A DNA stretch of 64,000 nucleotides from Bacillota bacterium. GTDB taxonomy: Bacteria; Bacillota; Clostridia; Acetivibrionales; DSM-1351. A program made the translations under genes and the position numbers. Below, piece by piece: positions 25,197-35,755 of the stretch; position 1 is the first letter of the stretch; each line of letters opens with the position of its first letter. The notes under the pieces are model-generated. The model was not told where the DNA came from. It did not search any database and saw nothing but the letters and a program-made list of their open reading frames with translations. The DNA lies in the NCBI GenBank assembly GCA_023398105.1, contig JAEWST010000034.1, forward strand, positions 1-64,000, read 5' to 3'.

Positions 25197-27134
25197 TTGG
25201 GTAAGAAATTATATATAACTGAAAAACCATCCGTAGCAGCAAGCTTTGCGAACATTCTAGGACTTGATATCTCTAAAGGCGACAGAGCTAGAGGCTTTGC
25301 GGAAAATAACGAAGTGATAGTTTCCTGGTGCTTTGGACACCTTGTAACTATGGCATATCCTGATGCTTACGATACCAAGTATAAGGAATGGAAAATAGAG
25401 CATTTACCAATAATACCTAATGAATATAAATATGTTGTTATAGAACAAAGAGGAGTAGGGAAGCAATTTGATGTAATACAGACTCTGATGTGCAGAGAAG
25501 ATATTGAATTGATTTATTGCTGTACCGATAGTGGGCGTGAAGGTGAATATATCTTTAGGCTTGTATATGCACAAAGCGGAAGCAATAAACCTGCTAAGAG
25601 GGTATGGATTTCTTCTCAAACAGAGGAGGCCGTTAAAAAAGGCATTGATGAAGCTAAAAGTATAATTGAATATGATTTGCTTGCCAAGGCTGCCTATAGC
25701 AGGGCAAAAGAAGACTGGCTATTCGGTATGAACCTAAGCAGGATGTATACATGTCAATACGGCAGGACATTATCTAATTATCTTAAAGAAAGCAAGTCCT
25801 CCGTTATACCAATTGGAAGGGTTATGACTTGCGTTCTTGGTCTTGTGGTTGACAGAGAGCTTGAAATAAGGAATTTTGTGCCTCAAAAACATTATGGAGT
25901 TAAGGCAGGCTTCAAATCACAAGATAATGGTATTGAATATTCTGGTAAATGGCAGCCCAAGAAAAGCAAGGGCAAAAAATCTGAGGAAATAGATGAACAG
26001 GACAAATATATAAGCAAGGAAGAGGCAGAAGAATTAATTGAAAAGCTTAAGGGTAAGGAAGCAGTCATAAAAAAAGTCGAGGTAAAGGTGAAGAGCGAGC
26101 AACCGCCTTTACTTTTTAATCTTGCCGAATTACAGTCTGAAGCAAACAAAAAATTTAAGCTCCCTGTTGACAAAACATTAGAAATAGCTCAGAGTCTATA
26201 TGAAAAAAAGCTAATTTCTTATCCTAGAACTGACAGCAGAGTTCTTTCAACTGATGTAGTTGGAGAAATACCTAAAATTTTAAATGGACTTTTTAAAAAT
26301 GAGTCCTTTAAAGAATATGTGCTCCGCATTAAGGAGCAAGGAGAGCTTAAAATTAACAAAACCACAAAGAGATATGTTGATAATAGTAAGGTTACAGACC
26401 ACTATGCTATTATACCAACCTATGTTACTGCTAATCTGTCAAGTTTAGATGCAGATTCTTCAAAAATATACAATCTTATTGTAAAGAGATTTCTTGCAGC
26501 ATTTTATCCTGTAGCTCAATATAATACGGTAAAGGTTGAAACTAATATAGAGGGTGAGATATTTGTTTCTAATGCAAAGACTTTGCTTAGTTTAGGCTGG
26601 AAGGAAGTTTATGAGGTTTCGGCAAAAAAGGAGGAGGAAGAAATAACAGATTCTCCTATTCACAAGCTAGTTAAAAATGAAAAAAGTGATGTGCTTGGTT
26701 TTGACTTAGAAGAAAAGGAAACAAAGCCTCCATCTAGATATACAGACGGTTCACTGATTATTACCATGGAAAAGGCAGGAAAATTTATTGAAAATGAAGA
26801 ATTAAGAGAACAGATTAAAACCACTGGTATAGGTACTTCTGCTACTCGCTCAGGAATTATCAAGAAATTGAAGGAAATTGGACATATAAGCATACACAGC
26901 AAGACTCAGGTGGTTACGCCAACCCTGAAGGGTGAAGCCATAGTAAAGCTAGTACGTAAGACAGCAAGGGAGCTTTTAAATCCTTCCTTGACAGCAAGCT
27001 GGGAAAAGGGTCTTGCTATGATAGAAAATGGTGAAACTACTGAGCAGATTTTTATGGAAAAGCTCCATTCCTATATTATAAAGTCTATTGAAAGGGTCAA
27101 GAGTATAAGAGACAATAGAAATATTCTGAATTAA
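25197..27134 (+). CDS. topB: DNA topoisomerase III (type IA)
   Basis: A 645-residue type IA topoisomerase. The N-terminal TOPRIM domain (about 1-145) starts KKLYITEKPSVAASF and has the acidic DSGREGEY motif. The catalytic tyrosine is in LISYPRTDSRVLS (about residue 340). It relaxes and decatenates DNA through single-strand passage. TTG 25197 is preferred since GAGGGAG is correctly placed before it and the N-terminus then matches the family; ATG 25182 would put that site inside the gene. Typical C-terminal zinc fingers are absent. It ends 36 nt before the first Wadjet gene, an arrangement that suggests co-transcription. Confidence 0.93.
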   Translation: MGKKLYITEKPSVAASFANILGLDISKGDRARGFAENNEVIVSWCFGHLVTMAYPDAYDTKYKEWKIEHLPIIPNEYKYVVIEQRGVGKQFDVIQTLMCREDIELIYCCTDSGREGEYIFRLVYAQSGSNKPAKRVWISSQTEEAVKKGIDEAKSIIEYDLLAKAAYSRAKEDWLFGMNLSRMYTCQYGRTLSNYLKESKSSVIPIGRVMTCVLGLVVDRELEIRNFVPQKHYGVKAGFKSQDNGIEYSGKWQPKKSKGKKSEEIDEQDKYISKEEAEELIEKLKGKEAVIKKVEVKVKSEQPPLLFNLAELQSEANKKFKLPVDKTLEIAQSLYEKKLISYPRTDSRVLSTDVVGEIPKILNGLFKNESFKEYVLRIKEQGELKINKTTKRYVDNSKVTDHYAIIPTYVTANLSSLDADSSKIYNLIVKRFLAAFYPVAQYNTVKVETNIEGEIFVSNAKTLLSLGWKEVYEVSAKKEEEEITDSPIHKLVKNEKSDVLGFDLEEKETKPPSRYTDGSLIITMEKAGKFIENEELREQIKTTGIGTSATRSGIIKKLKEIGHISIHSKTQVVTPTLKGEAIVKLVRKTARELLNPSLTASWEKGLAMIENGETTEQIFMEKLHSYIIKSIERVKSIRDNRNILN

Positions 27135-27170
27135 AAATAATTACACTATTAGCGGTAAAAGGGATTTAAT

Positions 27171-28649
27171 ATGGATATAAACTCAACCTTAATAAAACCA
27201 ATATCAGAAACAAAATATCTCTCAGCGGAAAATTGCTGGAGGTATAGAGCCATTCTTCGCTTTTTTTACTATCAGTATGAGAAAATAAAATACTGGATGT
27301 ATAAAGAAGAGGTTTTTGAAGAGCTAACTAAAAGCAACTATTTTTCTTCATATACTATAGAAATGTGTCAACAGGATTTAGATAACTTGGTTACATGGGG
27401 AAATCTTGTACCTGTTCAAGATACATCAAGAGCAAACACTATTGAGGAATTTAAAAATAAGCAGTTTCGTTATCAAATGACGGAGTATGCTGTTGAAATT
27501 GAAAGACTTACTTTGAAGCTGGAAAATCTGTTTATTGAAGGTGCATCCCTTGAACCTACGTTGTTTGAGCGTATAAGAGATCATATTTCTAAAATAAACG
27601 AAATAGGAGAGGCAGAACCCAAAATAGTTGCCACTTGGTGGAAGGATTTACATACTGATTTCAAGAGACTCAATCAGAATTATCAGGATTACATACGGAG
27701 CTTCTATAGCAAAAAAGCACAGGATATGATGAAAACAACTGAGTTTATATTATATAAAGATACCCTTGTAGAATACTTAAGAGATTTTGTCAAGGGACTT
27801 CAAAAAAATGCTCACACTATTGAAAACCTATTAAGACAAGTTTCTGATCAAGTAGTAAATAATATATTGGAAAAGGATTTTGTATTTGAAAAGTCAATAC
27901 CAAGACTCGAAACGGAAGTATCTGATGAGCTTTTAAGAGATAGCATATATGGAAAATGGGAAAATCTAAAAGAATGGTTTTTAGGGACAACAGCAAGTGA
28001 AAGTGAAGCGGCAAAAATATATGATATTACAAATGAAATAATAAGAAAGATTACAAGATATGCTTCTCAAATAGCTGAAAGCCGTACAAGTGCAGTTAAC
28101 AGAAGGGAAGAGTATCGTAAGCTTTCAGAAATGTTTATGGCATGTGAAAATATAGATGAGGCTCACAAGCTTTCATCTATTGCCTTTGGCTTGTTTAATT
28201 CCAGACATATAAAGGGACAGCTTGAAAGAACTACAGAAAGCTCAAATAGCAGTGTTTATGATGAGGAGCCTTCATCAATAGAGATACGTCCAAAGGCTAG
28301 GGGATATAGTGAAAAAAGTTCAAGACCTCCTATCAACTTTAAAACAGAACAAAAGAATAGGATGAAAGCTGAATATATCAGGCGGCTAGAAGAGGAAAAA
28401 CAAGTGCTTGAAAGCTATACCAAAGATAATATTATTGATTTGCAGACTCTTCCAATTATAGATAAGCATGTCCGAATAAATTTACTTAAATGGATTGCAA
28501 AAGCAATTGCTTCTCCAAGTAAAACTGCAAAAACTGAGGACGGTAGAGTATTTAAATTAATTGTTCCTAATAACGGCACTAGAACAGTATTAAGGTGCTA
28601 TGACGGGGATTTAGATATGCCAGCGTATGTATTGAAGTTTAGTAAGTGA
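27171..28649 (+). CDS. jetA: Wadjet JetA (DUF2397/TIGR02677), kleisin-like subunit
   Basis: A 492-residue helical protein. YLSAENCWRYRAILRFFYYQYEKIKYWMY near the start is the DUF2397 pattern. In Wadjet systems JetA is the kleisin-like bridge of the SMC ATPase, with JetB bound to it. Four genes in order (DUF2397, DUF2398, SMC-like, DUF2399) make a complete anti-plasmid system that extrudes circular DNA and cleaves it. The middle (about 290-380) is charged and linker-like. The start has AAAAGGGA upstream. A repeat-bearing 169-base gap separates it from jetB. Confidence 0.87.
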   Translation: MDINSTLIKPISETKYLSAENCWRYRAILRFFYYQYEKIKYWMYKEEVFEELTKSNYFSSYTIEMCQQDLDNLVTWGNLVPVQDTSRANTIEEFKNKQFRYQMTEYAVEIERLTLKLENLFIEGASLEPTLFERIRDHISKINEIGEAEPKIVATWWKDLHTDFKRLNQNYQDYIRSFYSKKAQDMMKTTEFILYKDTLVEYLRDFVKGLQKNAHTIENLLRQVSDQVVNNILEKDFVFEKSIPRLETEVSDELLRDSIYGKWENLKEWFLGTTASESEAAKIYDITNEIIRKITRYASQIAESRTSAVNRREEYRKLSEMFMACENIDEAHKLSSIAFGLFNSRHIKGQLERTTESSNSSVYDEEPSSIEIRPKARGYSEKSSRPPINFKTEQKNRMKAEYIRRLEEEKQVLESYTKDNIIDLQTLPIIDKHVRINLLKWIAKAIASPSKTAKTEDGRVFKLIVPNNGTRTVLRCYDGDLDMPAYVLKFSK

Positions 28650-28717
28650 ATTAGCTTTCGCACATAAAGTCTCCCACACCTACAATTTTCAACTGCGAGA
28701 GTTGAGCAATTAGTATA

Positions 28718-28780
28718 TCAACCTTCGCATATAAAATCTATTGGTGCGGTAGAATTATCAAGGGTTTGTTGCTAAAACAG
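28718..28780 (+). repeat. R4-family repeat inside the Wadjet operon
   Basis: About 62 bases, TCAACCTTCGCATATAAAAT to GGTTTGTTGCTAAAA, recur at 36374-36432 with few changes. It fills most of the jetA-jetB gap, next to a partial R2-like stretch (CACACCTACAATTTTCAAC) at 28675-28694. Confidence 0.7.
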
Positions 28781-28818
28781 AAATTAAAACTGTAATACAG
28801 TTAAGTCAGGAGTACACC

Positions 28819-29961
28819 ATGAAGGAATTGGAAATATTACTGGAAAATTATTGGATTATAAAAGAAAAAAATATTGATTTATTCCACTCTATAAAGGATG
28901 CCAGTCCAAAATTCAAAGGATTTATTGAGGAAAAGCTGGGATATAGGCTTATAATAAATCCCTATTTAATAAAATTAGAAAAAACACCTGGTCGTCCAGA
29001 AAAATGGATGGGTATACGGGATTTTGACTCTAATATCGACTATGCACTGTTCTGTATGCTGTTAGCATTTTTAGAGGACAGAGGAAATGGCGATCAATTT
29101 GTGCTTTCACAGTTAACAGAGTATTTACAGGCATCATGGACAAGCACTGAAAAACTTGATTGGACACTTTTTAGACATAGACGCTCCCTTGTAAAGATAA
29201 TGAGGTTTGCCTCTAACATGCACTTGGTAAAGGTTAATGATGGAGATGAAAGTAAATTTATTGATATGGCAGACACTGAAGTTCTTTACGAAAGTACTGG
29301 TATTTCAAGGTACTTTGTTCGTAATTTTACTACAAACATATTGAATTATAATACATGGAAAGATATTGAAGCTGGTGAGTGGCTTGAAGCCGACACTGAT
29401 AGAGGAAGAGTCAGAAGAAATCGTGTTTACAGAAGATTGGTAATGTCGCCTGCTGTATATAATGAAGGCAGTGAGGATTCTGATTATGCGTATATTAAGA
29501 ATTATAAAAATATGATTCATAATGATCTTGAAGAAATGCTTGATACCAGTTTGCATGTACATAAAAATGGTGCTTTTCTTGTTTATGAAACAGCTAAACA
29601 GCAGATGGAGGTATTCCCGGGAAATAGTACCCTATCAGATATAGTTCTTCAGATAAACAGTGAAATTGTTAAAATGGTAAAGGAAGGACAGCTAATAAGG
29701 CGTGAGGATGATATTATTCAAATATCTAGCTCACAGTTTGAGTTAATAATAGAAGATTGCAGAAACAACTATATGCATGGCTGGAGTAAGGAATATAGAG
29801 AAATGGGGATAGAAAGCCTGAGAACGAATGTTCTTGAATTTATGGAAGGCTATAGTATGGTTGAAAAAGCAGGCAGAGAAATAAATATCCTGCCTTTATG
29901 TGGCAAAGTAATTGGTTTTTATCCAATGAATTTTAATAAAAAAAAGGACTCTGAAAGCTAA
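28819..29961 (+). CDS. jetB: Wadjet JetB (DUF2398/TIGR02678), KITE-like subunit
   Basis: A 380-residue winged-helix-rich protein. The stretch DYALFCMLLAFLEDRGNGDQFVLSQLTEYLQ (about 74-104) is characteristic of DUF2398. JetB is the KITE-type partner that binds the JetA kleisin. AGGAGT precedes the ATG. It is followed 30 nt later by jetC. The family is recognised by position and this motif, and the assignment is strengthened by the complete four-gene order. Confidence 0.87.
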   Translation: MKELEILLENYWIIKEKNIDLFHSIKDASPKFKGFIEEKLGYRLIINPYLIKLEKTPGRPEKWMGIRDFDSNIDYALFCMLLAFLEDRGNGDQFVLSQLTEYLQASWTSTEKLDWTLFRHRRSLVKIMRFASNMHLVKVNDGDESKFIDMADTEVLYESTGISRYFVRNFTTNILNYNTWKDIEAGEWLEADTDRGRVRRNRVYRRLVMSPAVYNEGSEDSDYAYIKNYKNMIHNDLEEMLDTSLHVHKNGAFLVYETAKQQMEVFPGNSTLSDIVLQINSEIVKMVKEGQLIRREDDIIQISSSQFELIIEDCRNNYMHGWSKEYREMGIESLRTNVLEFMEGYSMVEKAGREINILPLCGKVIGFYPMNFNKKKDSES

Positions 29962-29991
29962 GAAATTCAATATAGAGAGGATTATATTAAA

Positions 29992-32900
29992 ATGCAGGAA
30001 GTAAAAAATAGATGGACTATAAACAAAATAGGGCTAATTAATTTCTGGTACTATGATGAACAAGAATTTCTATTTAGCAATGGCAAGCTGCTTTTAAGAG
30101 GGTCTAATGGTTCGGGTAAATCAGTTACTATGCAAAGCTTTATTCCTTTGCTTTTTGATGGAAACAAAAGTCCCGAAAGGCTTGACCCTTTTGGATCAAG
30201 AGCACGTAAGCTGGAGAATTATTTACTAGGTGAGGACGATAATCTTAAAACAGAAAACACTGGATATCTCTATATGGAGTTTAATAAGCCTGAGACTGGG
30301 AATTTTCTTACAATAGGCATGGGGCTTCGTGCTAGAAAAGGAAAGCCTATTGAGTTTTGGGGCTTTTCTATTGTTGATGGCAGACGAATAGGTCTTGACA
30401 TTCAGTTATACAAAAATATTGGCGAAAAAATTCCTCTTAGCAAAGTAGAACTTAAAAATCGTATTGGTGAAGGTGGAGAAGTTCTTGACGGACAGAGAGA
30501 TTACATGGAAATGGTAAACAGGCTACTTTATGGCTACGAGGATATTGAGGAGTATGAGCAGCTTATTAAGTTGTTAGTACAAATACGTACTCCAAAGCTT
30601 TCAAAGGAATTTCGACCTTCTGTTATTTATGAGATTATGAATAATGCCTTGCCTCCGCTGTCAGATGATGATTTGCGACCTCTTTCAGAAGCAATTGAAA
30701 ATATGGACAAAATAAAGGATCAGCTTGAGCTTCTAAAGCTTAGCCAAAAAGCAGCAGAGAAAATAAATACCGAATATAACCGTTACAATAAATATATTTT
30801 ATTTGAAAAGGCTCAGGAATATATAAATTCAACAGAAAAGTTGGATTCTTTAATAAAAGAGGAAACAGAGCTTCAAAAGCAAAGTGAGCAATTCCAAAAA
30901 AATCATTTGGAAGCAGAAGAGGAACATTCCTCACTTGTGCTAAGGCAACAAAGTCTTGAACACAAAAAGCAGCAATTGGAGCAGCATGACGCTTTTAAAG
31001 CAAAAAAAGAGCTGTCAGCCATTGAATTGGCATTAAAGGATTTGGACATAAAGAAAAAGTCCAAGGATAATGCTTTAGAAGCTAAGAGAGAGAAAGAAAA
31101 ACAGATTAATAACAAAATAGATGAAGCTAATGTGAAAAAAGAAGAGCAGGAAGGTTTAATTTCTAAGCAGCTTGATGAGATGCACGAACTGGCAAAGGAC
31201 TTCTATTTTGAAGAACATGAATTTTCAGAGGTGGATATAAGAAATTCTATTGGAAAGCCTTTCGATTTTAATATGCTCATTAATGATACAGACAGGTACA
31301 AGGCACGCATTGTTGCAGGGCGTAAGGCACTTCAAGAAATGAAGGGTTTTGAACATAGCTATGATAATGCATTAAAGGAACTTGAACAAACAAAAAAGCT
31401 ACGTGAGGATGCAAGAAGAGATGTTGAAAAGGCAGATATTCTTATAGCTGAAACTAAAGAGGAGTTTGTTGAAAAGGTATATAGCTGGGAAAACAATAAT
31501 AAGCTTCTTAAAATTTCTAAAGACCAGTTACCCCAATTAATAAGGGTAATTAATGCATATGGACTTGAAAGCGAATATGATGATATCAGAACGGAAGCAA
31601 GAGTGCATTACAATGCAGCTCAGGACTCTTTTAACAAAGAAATACTTTTACATGAAGCAAAGAAGTCAGCTCTTGTAGATACAAAAAAACAAAAAACTGA
31701 TGAATTGAATATGTGGAAGGAAAAGAAAGACCCTGAACCTGCTATGGAACAAAAGGTTACAGAGTATCGTCAAGTGCTGGAAGCTGCTAAAATTCCCTTT
31801 ATACCCTTTTACAAGGCTGTGGATTTTAATAGGGACGTACCTGAGGAGATGAGGGCACGTATTGAAGAAGCACTATCTGATATGGGAATATTAAATGCAT
31901 TAATTATACCTGAGAAATATTTGGACAAGCTGCCACAAATGCCAGATAATGCTGGAGATAAATACATTATTCCAAATCCTCAATTTCTAACTCAAGAGCT
32001 TTCACAAATTTTAAAGCCTGTTGTTCAAAAGGACTCTGAAATCAGCTTTGAGGACATAGACAATGCTTTAAAAAGCATATTGTTGGACAAATACGATACT
32101 TCAGCCTATATTGATGATAATGGAAACTATTGTGTGGGTATTTTATCTGGGTCAACCTCTAAAATATACACACCTAAATATCTTGGTATAGAAGCAAGAA
32201 AGCACTATCGTCAGGAAATCATAAATAATTTGACTGAGGAAATTAATAACCTTGAGCTTGATATTAATATAATTGAACAGGCTATAAATGAAATAAAACA
32301 AAAGTTGATAATACTAAATACTGAATTTGAAGCATTTCCTGGGAAAGCAGATCTAGAGACTGCATACAAATATCTTAAAATGGCAATGCATAATTTATCA
32401 GCCCGTGAAAATGAAGTTTTAATGAAACAAGAAGCCTCAGACAAGCTTTATGAGGAATTGAAACAGGCTAGGAGCAAGGTGCGAGAGGTTACAGCAAATA
32501 TGCTTATTCCTTTAACCTCAGAGGATTATGAGGAAGCCGAAAGTATGGCATTAATGTATAAAGACCTGTTAATGAATTTAGTTACAATATTTGCTACCTT
32601 ATTAAATACAATTAACTCAATAGCTTTACATGAAGACCAGCTTAATGAAGTGCTAAACGACATTGATGAGCTATGGGAGGATATTAGAACCATTAAGCAG
32701 GACATAGAGACAAACAACCAGAAAAAGCTGAATTTTGAAGAAATATTAAAACAAAGTGACTATGCTTCCATTAAACAAGAAATTGAAGAATGTATTAATG
32801 GATTATTAGAAATACCTTCAAAAATTGAGTTTGCTATAAGGTCCTCTCAGACTAATAAGGAGCATTATAACTCTTCATTAATAAATATTGAAAAGATTAC

Positions 32901-34119
32901 AAAACAGTTACAACATTATTCAAGAGTTGTAGATATCTGCACAGAAAGCTTTAATCAGGAGTACAAATTAGGATATGTAATGAATTTTGAAGAAAGTTTA
33001 TCAAATATTGCTATAGCCAAAAAGGCGTATTCTGAATTAAAAGCAGAGGAAAAAACTAATAAATTCAGAGATGATTACACAACTCAATTGCATGATAAAT
33101 ACAGAGAAAATGCCCAATACTTAGTGGAATACAATTTGAGAATTGATACTATTTTCGATAATATGAATAATAATGAGTATGAGGAAATTTCAATTTCCAA
33201 GCTTTATGCCCAAAGAAGAAGAAGCCAGCTCTGTGCAAAGGTACAGGGAAGAGATGTGGATTTCTTTACAATGCTTAATTTTATAAATCAGGCAATTGAA
33301 GAAAATGAAAAGCTACTAAAAGAAAGTGACCGTCAGCTATTCGAAGATATACTAGCTAATACAGTTGGTAAAAAAATTCGTGGCAAAATTTACCACAGTG
33401 AACAGTGGGTTAAAAAAATAAACAATTTGATGGAGTCTATGGATACCTCAAGCGGTCTTTCCTTTAGCTTGTCTTGGAAAAACAAGGTGGCAGAAAATGA
33501 AGAACAGCTGGGAACAAGAGAACTGGTGTATTTGCTTCAAACAGATGCGGTGCTTCTGACAGAAGAAGATATGAGAAAGCTCACTACCCATTTCCGTTCA
33601 AAAATATTGCAGGCTCGTAAGACTATTGAGGACACTGGAAATACACAATCCTTCCATATTATTATGAAAGAAATACTAGATTACAGAAAGTGGTTTGAAT
33701 TCCAATTGTTCTTTAAGAAAACAAATGAGAATCGTAAGGAATTGACTGACAATGCTTTCTACAAATTCAGCGGTGGTGAAAAAGCAATGGCAATGTATGT
33801 TCCACTATTTTCCTCTGTTTACGCTAGATATGACGGCGCTAGAAAGGATTGCCCAAGAGTTATTTCGCTAGATGAAGCCTTTGCTGGAGTTGATGAAAAT
33901 AATATACGAGATATGTTCAGACTTGTAGATGAACTAAAGCTGGATTATGTAATTAACTCGCAGGTTTTATGGGGAGATTATGATACAGTACCTTCGCTGT
34001 CTGTATATGAATTGCTCAGACCTAATAATGCTGATTTTGTCTCTACTATTCGGTATATTTGGAATGGTAAGGTACGAAGCTTGATAATGGATGAGGACGA
34101 TACTAAGGAAGCAATATAG
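29992..34119 (+). CDS. jetC: Wadjet JetC (TIGR02680), SMC-like ATPase
   Basis: A 1375-residue SMC-type motor. Walker A is LLRGSNGSGKSVTMQSF (about 33-49). Long coiled-coil arms run about 250-480 and 760-1100, rich in Glu, Lys and Gln, with a hinge-like region near 620-730. The C-terminal ATPase half has the signature FSGGEKAMAMY (about 1260) and Walker B RVISLDEAFAGVDE (about 1287-1300). The length is right for TIGR02680. It loads on DNA and extrudes loops using ATP. It follows jetB by 30 nt with an AGAGAGGA site. Confidence 0.93.
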   Translation: MQEVKNRWTINKIGLINFWYYDEQEFLFSNGKLLLRGSNGSGKSVTMQSFIPLLFDGNKSPERLDPFGSRARKLENYLLGEDDNLKTENTGYLYMEFNKPETGNFLTIGMGLRARKGKPIEFWGFSIVDGRRIGLDIQLYKNIGEKIPLSKVELKNRIGEGGEVLDGQRDYMEMVNRLLYGYEDIEEYEQLIKLLVQIRTPKLSKEFRPSVIYEIMNNALPPLSDDDLRPLSEAIENMDKIKDQLELLKLSQKAAEKINTEYNRYNKYILFEKAQEYINSTEKLDSLIKEETELQKQSEQFQKNHLEAEEEHSSLVLRQQSLEHKKQQLEQHDAFKAKKELSAIELALKDLDIKKKSKDNALEAKREKEKQINNKIDEANVKKEEQEGLISKQLDEMHELAKDFYFEEHEFSEVDIRNSIGKPFDFNMLINDTDRYKARIVAGRKALQEMKGFEHSYDNALKELEQTKKLREDARRDVEKADILIAETKEEFVEKVYSWENNNKLLKISKDQLPQLIRVINAYGLESEYDDIRTEARVHYNAAQDSFNKEILLHEAKKSALVDTKKQKTDELNMWKEKKDPEPAMEQKVTEYRQVLEAAKIPFIPFYKAVDFNRDVPEEMRARIEEALSDMGILNALIIPEKYLDKLPQMPDNAGDKYIIPNPQFLTQELSQILKPVVQKDSEISFEDIDNALKSILLDKYDTSAYIDDNGNYCVGILSGSTSKIYTPKYLGIEARKHYRQEIINNLTEEINNLELDINIIEQAINEIKQKLIILNTEFEAFPGKADLETAYKYLKMAMHNLSARENEVLMKQEASDKLYEELKQARSKVREVTANMLIPLTSEDYEEAESMALMYKDLLMNLVTIFATLLNTINSIALHEDQLNEVLNDIDELWEDIRTIKQDIETNNQKKLNFEEILKQSDYASIKQEIEECINGLLEIPSKIEFAIRSSQTNKEHYNSSLINIEKITKQLQHYSRVVDICTESFNQEYKLGYVMNFEESLSNIAIAKKAYSELKAEEKTNKFRDDYTTQLHDKYRENAQYLVEYNLRIDTIFDNMNNNEYEEISISKLYAQRRRSQLCAKVQGRDVDFFTMLNFINQAIEENEKLLKESDRQLFEDILANTVGKKIRGKIYHSEQWVKKINNLMESMDTSSGLSFSLSWKNKVAENEEQLGTRELVYLLQTDAVLLTEEDMRKLTTHFRSKILQARKTIEDTGNTQSFHIIMKEILDYRKWFEFQLFFKKTNENRKELTDNAFYKFSGGEKAMAMYVPLFSSVYARYDGARKDCPRVISLDEAFAGVDENNIRDMFRLVDELKLDYVINSQVLWGDYDTVPSLSVYELLRPNNADFVSTIRYIWNGKVRSLIMDEDDTKEAI

Positions 34120-34156
34120 ATAATTTTTTATAATATATTTCGGGCATGGGTGTTTT

Positions 34157-35497
34157 ATGTTAATTGATGAATGTGTGCTATATTTTAAAGAAAATAAGGG
34201 CTTTAAAAGGGTTTTTGAAGCCTTCAAAAAGAAGTATTTGTCATTAGGAGCTGTTGGCGGCATCGTTGTAATTCAAAAGCTTACTGCTGATGAAAAAAGT
34301 GCACTTTCAGGGCTTTTAAGAAAGGATTTTTCTAAAAACGGCAGTGCTTCGATTAAAATGCAGGATTTTCAGAAGGCTTTAGAGCATACCAAGTTTAGAG
34401 ATTTAAAGCTGGAAGATATTTTAAAGCTATATTTTAATGATGAATTATTATCAAATTCACTCAAGCAAACAGCTTATTTATGTAATAGAGAGAGCTTTTT
34501 TAATTCTTTTATAGCAAGATTTGAACATACAGCAGGAGCAGAATGGCTGGAAAAAGCAATTAAATCAAAGAAATTGGGGTACAATTCATTAATTCAAAGA
34601 TATGATACTGATTTACAAAATCTTGAATACAATTTATATCATATTTGTACTGCTTTAAAAAATCTGCCCGTTTTCCAAAAAAGCCGTATACGTCTACCTG
34701 TTTTTGCATCAGAAATAACTTCAAACCCTCATGCCTTTGATGCTGGAACTGGTTGCGGTGAGTTGTTTATTCAAGCACTTTCCAGCTATTATTGCATTGA
34801 TAAGCCAGAAACTAGTTTGGAGAGGTCAGAGCTATTATACAAGGCGGGAATACTTATTGATGATGTGTCAAATAATGTACTGTGCAGTGGTTTAAAGGCT
34901 TTCGATAGCAATGGAGTACATAGTGGTTGGGAAGGCTTCTTAAATAATAATGAAGTGTTTTTGGTTGCTTTGACAAATATAAGCAATCTTGTAAAAATAG
35001 ACTCACCGTATAAAATGGTTTTTGTTGTAGAGAATCCGTCAGTTTTCATGTCAATAAGGGATAGGTTAGCTGATTTTACTTTTTGCCCAAACAAGGATAA
35101 TAAAGAAAGAGCAACGGTAAATATTCCAATTATATGTGGATATGGGCAAATTAATATGGCTGCAATAGCATTAATTAATTTATTAGCTGAGAATGGGGTG
35201 CATATATATTATTCGGGAGATTTTGACCCAGAGGGCTTACTTATTGCAGATAAACTAAAAAAACGCTATGGTGAGAAATTAACACTTTGGAGATATTCAC
35301 CCATAGATTATAACAAAGCTGTTTCTAAGAATACAGCATCTGAAACTAGATTAAAGCAGTTATGCAACATTTCATCTGATGAACTTAAGCAAATAGCCCA
35401 GTTGATTGCTGATAAAGGTCTATGCGGATATCAAGAGCAGCTCATTGATGATTTGTGTGGTGATGTTAAAACAAAAATTAAGGCTTGTTTCAAATAG
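34157..35497 (+). CDS. jetD: Wadjet JetD (DUF2399/TIGR02679), TOPRIM nuclease
   Basis: A 446-residue nuclease subunit that cuts the plasmid once it is fully extruded. The C-terminal TOPRIM-like domain has its acidic residues in VVENPSVF (Glu, about 297) and YSGDFDPEGLLIADKL (the Asp-x-Asp motif, about 352-367). The N-terminal DUF3323-like half is helical. It starts 37 nt after jetC, with only a weak GGG-type ribosome binding site. All four subunits look intact: no stop, frameshift or missing active-site motif was seen. Confidence 0.9.
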   Translation: MLIDECVLYFKENKGFKRVFEAFKKKYLSLGAVGGIVVIQKLTADEKSALSGLLRKDFSKNGSASIKMQDFQKALEHTKFRDLKLEDILKLYFNDELLSNSLKQTAYLCNRESFFNSFIARFEHTAGAEWLEKAIKSKKLGYNSLIQRYDTDLQNLEYNLYHICTALKNLPVFQKSRIRLPVFASEITSNPHAFDAGTGCGELFIQALSSYYCIDKPETSLERSELLYKAGILIDDVSNNVLCSGLKAFDSNGVHSGWEGFLNNNEVFLVALTNISNLVKIDSPYKMVFVVENPSVFMSIRDRLADFTFCPNKDNKERATVNIPIICGYGQINMAAIALINLLAENGVHIYYSGDFDPEGLLIADKLKKRYGEKLTLWRYSPIDYNKAVSKNTASETRLKQLCNISSDELKQIAQLIADKGLCGYQEQLIDDLCGDVKTKIKACFK

Positions 35498-35544
35498 TAA
35501 ACTTAACTTAATTTTTAAAATTATTAAACTTTTCATTTAATATT

Positions 35545-35606
35545 GCTACCACACCTGATATTACTAGGATTAAAGCAGTATATTCACCTGCGAAGTTTGA
35601 GTTATT
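35545..35606 (+). repeat. Intergenic repeat, R3 family, copy 2
   Basis: It matches 13231-13292 over about 60 bases, from TGCTACCACACCTGATATTA to GAAGTTTGAGTTA. It sits just after jetD. A conserved AACTTTTCATTTAAT flank precedes it. Confidence 0.7.
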
Positions 35607-35755
35607 TAGCACGTTCATATAGCTAAATGGAATAATTACTTCATGTTAACGGGAACATAATAAGGAGATTTTAAATCAAGTTTTTCATCTAAAGAATATA
35701 GTAATGAAGGAGAGTTAAAGCAAGCTGGAAAGCTATCAATGCTAAAATAATTAAT

